DNA of 64,000 nt from Oxytricha trifallax (taxonomy: Eukaryota > Ciliophora > Spirotrichea > Sporadotrichida > Oxytrichidae). The notes under the pieces were generated by a model. The model did not search any database. It was not told the DNA's origin and was given only the letters and a program-made list of their open reading frames with translations. The translations under genes were made by a program, and so were the position numbers. Positions 12,280 to 22,503 of this stretch are shown here, piece after piece. The stretch is from positions 1 through 64,000 of the forward strand of contig ARYC01002122.1 in NCBI GenBank assembly GCA_000711775.1, written 5' to 3'. Each line of letters opens with the position of its first letter. Positions within the stretch are counted from its first letter, which is position 1.

Positions 12280-12441
12280 TACGTACTTAATTAGGAGCAG
12301 CTCCTAAAATGCTAGTACTAAATTAGAAGCATTAATTAAAGCTAGTACTTAATTAGGAGCACCCTAATTTTAATCATAAAATCACAAAATACCTCCTAAA
12401 GCAGTACGTACTTAATTAGGTGCACCTCCTAAATCGGTACG
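12280..12441. repeat. Short GTAC-rich palindromic repeats between TBE genes
   Basis: Motifs of the form GTACTTAATTAGGAGCA occur about four times, partly inverted, between the 22-kDa and zinc-finger genes. The second TBE has a differently worded GGTACCAATT repeat in the same slot (59668-59812). Position at the divergent promoters suggests a regulatory or binding array. That is inference. Confidence 0.5.
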
Positions 12442-12683
12442 TACTATAATCAACTTATTATTGATAGTAAAAATGGTTACTTTCTCATCCATTTTTAGAG
12501 CTGGTTCGTCTCTTAGTGCTCATTTATCTTCGCTAATACTCTAAGAACTTCCCTTGATTCTTGTAGGCTTGCAAAGCTCTCATATAAGCTCTCAGTTATA
12601 GAGGCAGTTTTATAATTTTAAATTCAAATTTAAATATGAGCGCTAACATTTTAAGAAAAACAACAGCACTTCCATAAAACTAA

Positions 12684-13241
12684 ATGAGACTTACCTTTGG
12701 GAGCAATAAAAAGTGTGATAGCTGCGAGATGAACTCTCATAAGGAACTACCAGAGCTATCACTTGATGTCTCTGTTATTAAAATTGAAATTAATAATAGA
12801 AAATTAATGGCAAACAAGTGTGTGGGAGACAGAGAGGAGGAGAAAGGTATTAATGAAATGCCTATACAAACTGAAGAAGTAGAAGTATACTTTTGTGAGT
12901 AGTGTGAGAGAGACTTCGCTCATAAATCTAGTTGGTATAGGCATATGAAAGAGCATAGAGAAGCCAAGCCAACTATATACTTAAAGCACGATAAAATCAA
13001 CGGAAAGTATGAGTGCTTCGAGTGCCATAAGCAGTATGCTCATACAAGAGATTTAAGGAAGCATCTTTTAAAAGCTCACAAGAAAGATTTAGAGATTGAA
13101 AAGCATGAAGATGAATTGAAGCTACTGAACAAAAGAAAAGCAAGAGAATCTTCGAAGCTTGTAGAGCTTGAACAAGCAAGCGAATCAGAATATGTGAGGA
13201 AACACGCAACCTACTAGCATCCGAAATCACAAAGATCATGA
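12684..13241 (+). CDS. TBE 57-kDa protein, N-terminal C2H2 zinc-finger part
   Basis: A 185-codon frame, using TAG as Gln at 12900 and 13215, begins MRLTFGSNKKCDSCEMN. It holds two C2H2 fingers: CEQCERDFAHKSSWYRHMKEH and CHKQYAHTRDLRKHLLKAH, the latter preceded by YECFE. A Lys/Glu-rich linker follows. The frame ends at TGA 13239-13241, overlapping by four bases (ATGA) the start of the kinase frame. In the other TBE of this window the two parts are in one frame, so here a one-base shift has probably split a single gene. Confidence 0.85.
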
Positions 13242-14083
13242 TTAAAATTCAATACAAAAAGATTCCTGTTCTTGCCTAAATTGACCTAGACACTTCACTT
13301 TAAAGCTACCTTATATAAGAAGAATCCTTTGATAAGAAAGTTATCAATGATCATCAGTATGCATACAAGGTGTATCCCTTCAACTATCTCTTAAGTGATG
13401 ATAAATACTAGATGGAGTTTACAAATGAGTATCAAGTACTCACTCAAGCAAAGTTCAAAGAGTGTAGATACTTAATAAAGTTAGATGCTGTTCTCCTCGC
13501 CAAGGATCATGTTGCTTTCAGACTCCCACTCTATGAAATGACCCTAAGAGATTTCATTACAGATCAAAGAAATCATAAGTAGCTTGGATAAATAGCAACT
13601 CAGACCATACAAGGTATAAAAGAGCTTCACAAGTTAGGGTTTGTTCACAGAGATTTGAAGCCAGAAAATATAATGATAAATTTCTCACCAGTAAGAGTAG
13701 CAATAATCGATTTCAATAGAGACTAAAGAGTGGAAGTATCAAGGCTTGGAACTGTAATGGGAACTCAAGGGTACTATCCAGAAAGAGAAGACTGGAGAGA
13801 TGGTGACTTTTAATGGGATGTGTGGGCTTTAGCAGCAATAATAATAGAGTGCGATATGCCTCGCAACGATTACTAATCTACAAGGTGTGAGAAGGATGCT
13901 AAACAAAGAATAAAGCAATTTATTGACAGAACAAGAGTATCTCAATCAATGAAACAAATGGCAGAGTCAATAATAATAAAACCAAACTCAAGATCAGACA
14001 TATCAATAGAGCAGATAGAGTTGTGGTTAAGTAAGATAAACTTCAGACCTCTACCACATGATCCTAAAGTGCATTTTGAGTGA
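13238..14083 (+). CDS. TBE 57-kDa protein, C-terminal protein-kinase part
   Basis: An uninterrupted 281-codon frame from ATG 13238 to TGA 14081. Kinase landmarks are clear: LHKLGFVHRDLKPENIM (catalytic HRD loop), AIIDFNRD in the DFG position (Gly replaced by Asn), TVMGTQGYYPERED (activation segment) and WDVWALAAIIIECDM (subdomain IX). The replaced DFG glycine is unusual. The gene ends 119 bp before the right end of the element. Confidence 0.88.
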
Positions 14084-14205
14084 TTAAATTAAATACATTT
14101 ACTATAAATTTCACATTAAAACCTATTAATAACCCCAACCCCTAACAAATTCCCTACAAATCAAAGCACTTATAAACCTCATTAAGGGGTTTTGGGGTTT
14201 TGATT

Positions 14206-14286
14206 ATACCTCCGTAGATCAGAAAGTGGAAATCGCATGATGCCCCTAGTCGAGCTTTCGCTTCTTACTTCGTTTGCAATACTGTT
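14206..14286 (-). pseudogene. YHYH copy 2, upstream fragment cut off by the TBE
   Basis: Directly beyond the ATT duplication the sequence resumes the alignment with copy 1 (GATGCCCCTAG and GTTTGCAATACTG against GGTGCCCCTAG and GTTTGCAAAACTG at 6390-6445). This shows that the TBE inserted into a pre-existing copy. The fragment stops where carboxypeptidase sequence begins. Confidence 0.6.
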
Positions 14287-14793
14287 TTCACAAAAATTTC
14301 AAGATTCACCAAGTTGATGAGATTGAACTCAAGGATGACATTCATTGAGGTACTTACGATGGTCCACTTGCTTGACTATTTCAACAAAGTCAGCGTTAGG
14401 GTTTCATTAAAAATCGATGCTGCAGTCACACACTTTGAGCTTTGCTCAACAAATCCAGCATTTGACTACACATTGAGCAGTTAAGAAACATTCAGCATCA
14501 ATCAAGAATTGACTCAGACTGGCAAATACAGAATATTGAAGCATTCAGGCGTCTCTGATGGTGTCTTCCCCACTAAAGGTACTCAAATCTTGATAAGAGA
14601 GCTAAATCTGAAGCCCATTATTGCATGGAAATCAGGGCCAGTTGGCGACTAAACATCAGGAAACGAGACTGAAAACGAGGCCAATAAATTCACTTTTGCC
14701 ACAATTCATGGTGCTGGTCATATGGCTTCATAATGGAAAAGAAAAGAGACGTACCATGCTATCTTCACATTCCTTGCAGGTAGTCACCTTTGA
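14287..14793 (+). CDS. C-terminal part of an S10 serine carboxypeptidase
   Basis: The frame reads LDYFNKVSVRVSLKI (the VR-AL-I block that binds the end of the core), then HSGVSDGVFPTKGTQIL (catalytic Asp region, normally SGDxDxxVP) and FATIHGAGHMASQWKR (catalytic His), ending FTFLAGSHL before TGA at 14791. This is the last third of the family; the serine-bearing N-terminal part is not nearby, so this is a single MDS or a truncated copy. Two in-frame TGAs occur in an alternative upstream frame (14291-14350), where the reading must shift. It abuts YHYH copy 2 directly. Expected to be a secreted or lysosomal peptidase. Confidence 0.8.
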
Positions 14794-14939
14794 AGAATTA
14801 TCGCTAAACAATTAGATCAAATAATCATCTTTGTATTTCAATTTAATCAATTTAAGTCTTCTCCCTATTCTTCAAATTCTTTTATATACTTTGTTATTAT
14901 ATGTATTTTATCATCAATTTATTTTCATCGAAATTGTAT

Positions 14940-14987
14940 TATATATATATATATATATTATTATATATATATATATATATATTATAC
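14940..14987. repeat. (TA)n microsatellite
   Basis: Two runs of alternating TA separated by TTA. The surrounding 14794-15786 is AT-rich and I see no gene in it. Confidence 0.9.
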
Positions 14988-15786
14988 ATATTTGAATAAG
15001 GAAAATCTATAAATAAATCCCATCTTTCTAGAATTGTAAGTAATTTTATTAATTGACCTATTTAAGCGGCCATTTGAAGATTTATATATTTAAAGTGATG
15101 AAATACTGAAAATAATTTTATTGATGCCTATTTCATTCGATCTCAAAAAGCAAGGTGAAATAGAGAGTTGGCGTTATTTGAAGTTTATTTAAGGGTAACG
15201 AAAGCTTAAAAACATAGTGTAAAAAGCTTTCATGTTACAAATTACAATGAAATTACTAATAAGTATTCAAAGAAATAAAGATTGGCCAAAAAAGCGAAAT
15301 AAAATACCATACCATATATAACTAATTCAATTATATCATTAAAAATCAACTTATAGAGAGCTTAAAATTATGTAAACAATACTGATCTCTACTCTTTCAG
15401 AATGTAACAATACAAATCGATAATTTGCATGAATAAATTGTATAGTTATTTCTTATTTAATTGTAAAGTTTAATCTTAATTACATGTTTATATATTTTAA
15501 ACAAAGAAATATGCCCTTATTTTATGTTTTGAAAGCATTCAAATTTCTCCTCATATTATTCAATCATCAGTTTTAGGTGTAAGTTATATGTTCCCTTAAA
15601 TGTAGACTTAAACTCTTCTCTTCCATCCTATAAATACCATTGATTATTCCACAATTTCACCAAGTCTTATCATTAATTCACTCAATTAGATCTAAAACTA
15701 ATCGTTAATTCACTCTATTAAATCTTTAAGTGAATATCTGTAAATTAATTGATTTTAAAACACTGTGATAAATTGGAGGGGAAATC

Positions 15787-16203
15787 ATGGGAAAATAGGT
15801 TGTGTATATATTTTGCTATTAGTCATTGCTTTGTAGTTGAGTTCTTTAGTATGAGCTGTCGAGTAAACATAGAGGTAACAGCAGAGAAATGGTCGCTAAT
15901 TAATAAAGCAGTCTAAACATATACAGCAAGACCTTCACAAATGTGCTTTAAATTCTTGTGATTTATAGAAGATAGATTTATAATTACTAGAATGCTTTAG
16001 TAAGATTTTTTATTAATAATTGTAATATTTTATCATTAAGTGTAGTGATGGCAGTACGAATAGTAAACGATCTAGTATTTGTGCTACGGAGGCAACCGAT
16101 ATTTTAACTTATTCGCCAAAGATTGGCCTAATATGCAGAGATATTGCCTTATGCAACATCTAGAGTTAGTATATGTTAAAGTATATTTAGCTGTTATGAA
16201 TGA
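15787..16203 (+). CDS. Uncharacterised open region
   Basis: From ATG 15787 (MGKQVVYIFCYQSLLC) a frame with one TGA runs to TGA at 16201 and includes YELSSKHRGNSREMVANQQ and EILPYATSRVSICQSIF. A competing frame reads SMSCRVNIEVTAEKWSLINK over 15850-15960, so the true frame is uncertain and an intron or IES is possible. No family recognised. Confidence 0.3.
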
Positions 16204-16314
16204 GTAAATATATATAAATACTGTACAAGCGAGGCTTTGTTTCAACTCATAGATTAAGAGTTTAACACTGAAACAATAAACCAACATTATAAAAATGATG
16301 CATGGGACGATTGA

Positions 16315-16704
16315 GTTCAGAAGAACCTTGCAGTGTATGAGTCAGAGAGAGAGTAGATACTAAAGAATGGGGTGAATTCAGAGACATAGGTAAAAATTTT
16401 GCAGAGTTTGATTGGTATCTATCAAGCGATGTTTCGTGAATCTCACAGAAAATTCAAAAGAATGAAAGGAAAAGGAAAACCTTAGATGAACAGATTTGAT
16501 CAAAGGTAGTAACTAAGCGCATGGAAGAAAGGAAGATAATCTGATATTGTAAATACAAATGATTATTCAAAGAAAGGAGTAATAATAAAGAAGAAGGACT
16601 TATAAATGAGAAGAGAAACGAGGAAGCAGAGTAACAATAAAAGTAATGAATTACTTTGGTTTCATGCGCAGATTATTTTTGCTGTTTTAATCTATCATTT
16701 CTGA
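16315..16704 (+). CDS. Basic hypothetical protein segment
   Basis: A 129-codon uninterrupted frame begins after TGA 16312, with VQKNLAVYESEREQILKNGV, QSLIGIYQAMFRESHRKFK and RMKGKGKPQMNRFDQRQQLS, then a Lys/Arg-rich tail ending IIFAVLIYHF. Length and composition make it a credible gene segment (N-terminus absent). It lies 0.55 kb left of element A's transposase but has no recognised link with it. 16705-17261 is AT-rich; I could not find element A's left terminal repeat there. Confidence 0.45.
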
Positions 16705-17389
16705 GACTTACCTAAATGATTTACTAACTAACTATCTTATAGTTTAATTTAATATAAAATAAATAAATAACATTAGTAAAAGATAATATTAAAAATTATA
16801 AATTAATTATTTAGCATTATAATTGTTTATAAACTGACTATTTTAATAGCATTTTTACAAAATTAAATTAAATTGAGATTCGATAACTCTAGAGTATTAA
16901 TATTAATTTCATGGGTTTAACCATGTAGATTATTGTCTAATGTCTCAATTTTATTGCCTAAATTTTCTCTTAAAATATTCAAAATTTTTTCATAGGTATT
17001 TTATACACTGAAACATGATTGTTAGACATTTTCTTTATAATACAGTAGAATACCTAACAAGTTAACAAGAAAACTCAAGAAAAAATCCTAATACCTAATT
17101 CAGAAAAACTATAAGCATTAAGGGAGATTGACAATCATAATATTTTTTGCAAAAAGCGTTAATTAATATTTAGATATATACAAGCTAGTAAGTTTAGACA
17201 AATGAAAACTTGAATTAAAAAGTTGAATATAGGTTATAGACCTATGGTTTTATACTGAGGTATGAGTCTAACTACCAGTTTAATAGAAGCAAAACTTTGG
17301 CCAGCTTTTCAACTATATCAATACTTTTGGGTTTGTCGATATATTAGGTTAAGAAATTCTTTTCCTATCACCATAACCTTGGAGAATGA

Positions 17390-18199
17390 AAGAAAAGTGG
17401 CAAGCTTTCTTGTTCTAAATCTTACCCTGACAATTTTCTGCGCTTCATCACATCTTCCAAGATGCTGTATATGCAGAAAGGACTTTCTCTTGAAACTCGA
17501 GCACTTCCTATTACCGATATGTTTACTCAGTACCATTTAATTGCTTCTCAACTCCATAGAATCTACAAAAAGTTCAAAATAAAACATAAAGTCAAGAGAA
17601 CTAAACATAGGATGACTTATAATTAAGCTTAAAGAGTAAAAGATTAAAGATTATCTAGCTTCAGCTCTGCAATATAGCAAGTTCATAGTCTTAATAAGAT
17701 AATTTATATCGACGAGATAATATTCAAACCATTCCAAATTAGTTCAAAGTTATTGGCTCCATAGTACAGTAACTGCATTGCTAACAAGTTAGGTATAAAT
17801 CTCAAGATTAAAGCTCCTATCGTGGGAATAAGTTAGGAAACAGGATTAGAGGATTATATGATCAAGCTATTTTAAATAAACGCAACAGACAGCTAAGACA
17901 TGCTAGAATTTTTAAGAGTTGTCAATTAGAACACTCAAGTTGTGAAATTGTGGGATAATTTGCGTAGCCACCATAGTCGAGCTGTCTAAGATTTAATAAG
18001 AAGTTATGGATGGAGATGCCTCTTCAATGCTCCATACTCCTCTGAGTACTACTGTATTGAGAAGGTTTATTCTAGAATAAAGCACCATAACAAAACGAAC
18101 TTGATAAACTATGACTTCAAGTGTTGTGGTAGTGAACATATAAAGCTGATTACAAGTTCAATAGAAAGCGTGAAAAGGGAAAAAAATACAGAGAATTGA
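17390..18199 (+). CDS. Element A DDE transposase, Tc1/mariner-IS630 type
   Basis: A 269-codon open frame follows a TGA at 17387. It opens KKSGKLSCSKSYPD, like the linker between helix-turn-helix domains in this superfamily. It then holds IYIDEIIFKPF (first Asp), KLWDNLRSHHSRAVQ (second Asp) and NAPYSSEYYCIEKVYSRIK (Glu). The N-terminal DNA-binding part probably continues upstream (MSLTTSLIEAKLW from 17262 in another frame). It is not close to TBE transposase by eye outside the catalytic blocks. It is convergent with the 22-kDa homologue, as in TBE1. Confidence 0.85.
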
Positions 18200-18272
18200 T
18201 GATAGATAAATAAATTTAATGAGAGACTTTATCCGATTGAATTAATTTAATTAGTGAATATAATAATTTATT

Positions 18273-19034
18273 TCAAATAACATTTTTCATTCCATCTCCA
18301 AGTATGATTGCTTTTGCTATCCTTCCAAGAATGAGGAAACCTCCAGGGTCATTATTTCTTGGGCCCATGACCCTCTTCCTCCTCTTTAAACTTGAGAAAG
18401 GTTTTTGATATTTCGTGATAATGTCTTTTCTGTTTTTCCCTCCTTGGCTTTGCTTTGAACTTAAGCATCGATAGGGCTTTGCCCTATGTCTCTATGAAAA
18501 TACAAAAAATAAATCTAAAAAATTACATGAATAAAATGGCTCACTCTCGAGCTTTTTTAAAATATCTTCTCTTATAAAGATCAAGCCTTGTTTATCCTCT
18601 TCAAAGGTAGTAGTATTCCTTATTCTGTTAGCGTGTTTTATAAGTTAACTCACATAATTAGGCCAGAGAGTCCCTAATACGCCATACAAGGACTTTCTGT
18701 CAGGTAGCACCCGATAGTCGACATAGTAATTCATGAACTTCCTAATGCTTTAATCATCCTAAATTTGCTCGAAAATCTTTTTAACTGAAAGCTCTTCATA
18801 GCAAGGCACATTGAAAGTTTGAACATCGGCGCTTTTAAGTAGGTCTTTTTTGCCTGCCAGAAAATCCATGAGAAATCTCATGGTGGTATCTGGTGGGAGG
18901 TAGTACCCCTCAATAAATATTAATAATAATTTAAGCTTACTATTGAACCTTAAGAATTAAATCAGGTCCTTCTTGGATCTTAACTATTGTTGGAGCTCCC
19001 TATAGTCATGGCCTTTGACTTCGTCACTTTGCAT
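18273..19034 (-). CDS. Element A homologue of the TBE 22-kDa protein, intact
   Basis: ATG 19034 to TGA 18273, 253 residues with no interruption. It aligns with the TBE1 22-kDa protein over its length: LRSKKDLIQFL against FRSKEDLHRYL, GYYLPPDTTMRFLMDFLAGK against GLFLPTMEGTKIFIFRAIL, YYVDYRVLPDRKSLYGVLGT against VSLYLPTKKQL...FGILAT, and FIREDILKKLESEPFYS against ISESWLSELQKHPYF. A basic, Gly/Pro-bearing C-terminal extension of about 85 residues (GGKNRKDIITKYQKPF, SLKRRKRVMGPRNND) is absent from TBE1. Function unknown; association with four transposases implies a role in transposition. Confidence 0.85.
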
Positions 19035-20061
19035 CCTAGATAAATATTAAATTATTAATAACAAATTATACCAATTTGATAAATATTTCTGATTAGTCAC
19101 TTTGAATCTTGAGAAAATTCTTGAGCACTTTACTGAAATTCGAGAAAAGTCAGCCCATTTTCTATTGATCAGAATTTAATTTTTGTAAGGATAATATTAT
19201 ATTCTCTCAAAGGTGATTAAAAAAAACAAATTGTTTAAATAGTAACAAGCAAGTAATGTAGTTACACCATTGATTTAATTTATAAACATACTTATTAGTG
19301 GGATTTTATATTTAGGTATTAGTTAGATTTATTATTTCTCATTTTTATAGGTTTATATGAAAAGTTTGAAAGAAAACAATTCGAAATACATACCAGGCTA
19401 AAATAAGGCAATAATTAACTTACTTTTAAAGATCTTGCTCAGCTGACATAGACTTTTTGGGCAAGTTATTAGTGATTATATTCCCTCTATAAAAAGTATT
19501 TATAATTCAACTAAAATTTAATTCATCATCGAAAGAGGCAATCTATAATGAAATATCAAATAATTTAACATTCAAAATACTATCCCTTCATGGTAACTTT
19601 TCATTATAGTAAAGTCTAAGCTTAAAATCTTTGTTTTTTTTAGCATTATTTAGTTTAAAAGAATGTTTTGTTAGAAAACATACTGGTTAACTTACTTATT
19701 TTTTAATTTATTAGACTACCATCATTGAGTCCTGCCATACTTCTCTTCATTATAATTAATTAGTATTTTTAAATATTAGGATTATTTAAAGGTATAATGG
19801 GAATAAAATTAATTTTCATTGTTAGATAATAGAAATTATAAAAAATGAATTATTAAAAGTTGTATAATAGAACCTATAACATTAAAGACAAAGCCCTTTT
19901 GTTTGTAAGCAAATTTATTTTTCTTCATTTTTTAAAGAAAGTGAGATTTTACTCATTTTAAATATTTAGTAAAGTGGAAGGGGATATATTTGGTTTTATT
20001 TCAAGCAAGGTTATTTATTGGTGAAGCTATATTTTCAGAAATAATTATAAGTAAAGAATCA
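19035..20061. other. AT-rich spacer inside element A
   Basis: Between the divergent 22-kDa and MT-A70 genes. Promoters of both are expected here; I see no conserved motif or repeat like the GTAC arrays of the TBEs. Confidence 0.5.
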
Positions 20062-21039
20062 ATGCTTGGAAAGAGAAAAGGCTCTAGGTGGTTGATGACA
20101 CAATAAGATAAGAGTGTAGATATTTCGAGCACTCATATGATAGAAAATGGTCACATAGCACTAATTTTAATCTAAAACATTAAGTTGAGAATGCAGGAAC
20201 TAAGGCATGGGAGAATGAGATGAAGTCAACTTGCATCTTTTGCCACAAATATTTGGAAGAGTATTTATCTGCGTGAGACATTATGACAACATGCAAGCAA
20301 AGCCCATTGATGCTTAAATAATGAAAGAAAATTTTCAAAAACAAAAAGCTTCAGGAATATTTTACTGGGATCAAATTATTAAAATCAGAATCTACAAAAA
20401 CTATGAGCTAGTTGCAATAGAGAGAAAAGTCAAAATTCTCACATACAAAGCACTCACTGAGCCTATAAAGTTTAGAAGAGATATAAATGACATTACAAAA
20501 TGGCAAGAAATAGCTCAAGATTGCTTCAGAAGAAAAGGCAAGCTTAATGATGTTGTTATGATGGACCTAGCATAGAGACTCAAACAAGATCTTCCCTATG
20601 AAACTGTGTCAGACTAAGATTTTTTGAATATGCCAATAAACTTAGTGAAAGAGAGGGGAATTGTCATAATATGGGTTGTCAATCAGAAAAGACATTTGGC
20701 CCAAGAATTCATCAAGAAGCATGGGTACCAGGAAGTAGATGAGGGCATGTGGCTGAAGCTTACAAAGACTGGAAAAATACATTGTGAAGGGGCTTTTATA
20801 CTTCACACTGATTTGAGAAATTCATCATAGCTAAAAAGGGTGATGTCAAGGACATAGTATCATATCACAGTTCAGAGAATGTTGTTATAGCTCCAGTCAG
20901 ATAACACTCCAGAAAACCAGATGAGATTTACAGCTTTGTATAGAAAATGTGCCTTGACAAATTAAATCTGGAAATTTACGCAAAGGAACACAATGTAAGA
21001 CCAGGTTTGACCTCGTTTGGCAATGAACTAATGGAATGA
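20062..21039 (+). CDS. Element A cargo: MT-A70 family (adenine-N6 methyltransferase-like) protein with Cys/His N-terminus
   Basis: The N-terminal part contains CRYFEHSYDRKWSH and TCIFCHKYLEEYL, placed like the two C2H2 fingers of the TBE 57-kDa protein, though incomplete. The MT-A70 domain follows from about 20321: DLPYETVSDQDFLNMPINLV, GIVIIWVVNQKRHLAQEF, HGYQEVDEGMWLKLTKTGK, then after a one-base shift near 20815 FIIAKKGDVKDIV, APVRQHSRKPDEIYSF and NLEIYAKEHNVRPGLTSFGN, ending GNELME before TGA. The DPPW motif position reads DLAQ (about 20566-20577), so catalysis is doubtful. The family methylates adenine in DNA or RNA; in ciliates members make 6mA in DNA. Confidence 0.82.
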
Positions 21040-22239
21040 TAGGGGTACATAGCAGCAAATCTATATAAGAGATATAAAATGCTATGTTTGAAAATTATGA
21101 ACTGATTTAAGAGCGATAAGAACGATTTTTCGATATGGAGATAACAGGAGGAAAAAAAACCTAAAAATAGATAATAATTAAATTATATAATTTTAGTTTT
21201 TGATTATTAATTTAAAAAGTATTGTGAATAATTGTTAAATACTTTATATATCTCACTTTTCTTTGTATTTATATTTTTATTTTTCTTATACTTTTATAAA
21301 ATTCTTAGAAAACTAATTACATTTTAAGAGGTCAAATACTATCAACCATTAAATTTCAATTTAGTTACAATACATATTAACATTATATTTTGAAGATTTT
21401 AATTATATATATTCTAAGAATGGGAATTATTTTGTATTCAGTTAATGTAATTTTAAATAATTTATTAATCAATTAAAAATATTCTAAATTTTTAATTAAG
21501 AAATAACAACGGCATAATACAATATTATAGTATGAGCATACACCTCTATTATAAAATGTCACTTAAATCTTAAACTTACCCTAATTCAATATAATTTTTT
21601 ATATATCATATGAAATATTTGATCTATGAGATCTTGATAATGAATATTCACCTTGATAGAAATTACGATATAAAATTTGGCATTCAAATTTCTTAAAATA
21701 AATATATTTTTATAGTAGATAATTAAACAAAAACATACATCTAATAGTCATTTTTGGCGTGATAATATAAGTGAACAATTATATTTTTTAATTTCACAGA
21801 TTAAAAAGTAATTTTAACTGTTTTTATTTAGGTATTCTTGCAATATCCTCGATTAAGTGTCTTTTAAAACCTTTTTAGGAGCCATAAAACTTCTAAAAAC
21901 AAAGAATAACTCTCTAAGTTTCTTTACAAAATATAATAATGCTCTCAATCATTTCCCGTTTTATCAGATTTATCTGCATTCATTCAAAGACTTATGATAC
22001 TAACAATTTTATTTTATCAGTTATGAAAATGATTTAATTACTTTATTTTATTGAAATGCTTTTGATTAACAGTTATATTTCTAAAGAGTAGCTAGTATAA
22101 GTAGATAAATGAAAGGTTTTGGCATTAAAAGCATAAAATTTAGCTACATTTATGTTTAACTGATTAACTATATCACTTCAACATTAACTAAAAGCATTAA
22201 ATAGATAGTTATATTGACATCTTCATCTTACTCAAACAG
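21040..22239. other. AT-rich stretch, no gene seen
   Basis: Only low-complexity AT-rich DNA. I searched for a C4A4 terminal repeat about 120 bp after the MT-A70 stop, where TBE1 has its end, and found none. Confidence 0.6.
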
Positions 22240-22503
22240 ATGGCAGATCTCAAAATAATCTCAGTTAATTAATCATCAGAGTAGAATTTAAGCCAAAGAG
22301 AAGCAAAAGACAATATCTAAGATTTAATGAATCTATAAGAAACAAAACTTATGCAAGTGTCAATTACAAAAGGAGAGGGTCATTTGTTTGAAGAAATGGA
22401 GCCTAACTAAAATAAATAACTTGCAGTCTAAATATTAACACACACATATATGAATAAATGCCAGAGTTTCTAGTAACTTAAATGTGTATGCTTATTACTT
22501 TGA
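22240..22503 (+). CDS. Start of a gene, probable first MDS
   Basis: ATG 22240 opens MADLKIISVNQSSEQNLSQR, then EAKDNIQDLMNLQETKLMQV and KGEGHLFEEMEPNQNKQLAV. The upstream sequence becomes AT-rich as expected of a leader. The frame continues less convincingly to TGA at 22501. It is probably the N-terminus of a macronuclear gene whose further segments lie elsewhere (compare 22681). No family recognised. Confidence 0.5.

Larger units (their letters stand above)
10131..14202 (+). mobile_element. Complete TBE1-type telomere-bearing transposon, 4072 bp
   Basis: Both ends begin CAAAACCCCAAAACCCC and form 78-bp near-perfect inverted repeats (10131-10208 and 14125-14202). They are flanked by the target duplication ATT (10128-10130 and 14203-14205). 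The three standard TBE genes are present in standard order: transposase (+), 22-kDa protein (-), zinc-finger plus kinase (+). The C4A4 repeats mimic the macronuclear telomere sequence of these ciliates. TBEs are removed from the macronucleus and their transposases take part in genome rearrangement. Insertion is into YHYH copy 2. Confidence 0.97.
17262..21039 (+). mobile_element. Element A: divergent TBE-like transposon carrying an MT-A70 gene
   Basis: Three genes lie in the same order and orientation as in TBE1: DDE transposase (+, 17390-18199), 22-kDa homologue (-, 18273-19034) and a third gene (+, 20062-21039). The third gene is an MT-A70 methyltransferase-family protein rather than zinc-finger/kinase. 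No C4A4 repeat or clear inverted repeat was found at either edge, so the boundaries given are those of the genes. The 22-kDa gene is fully open; the other two each show one or two breaks. The shared 22-kDa protein is the best evidence of kinship with TBEs. Confidence 0.75.
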
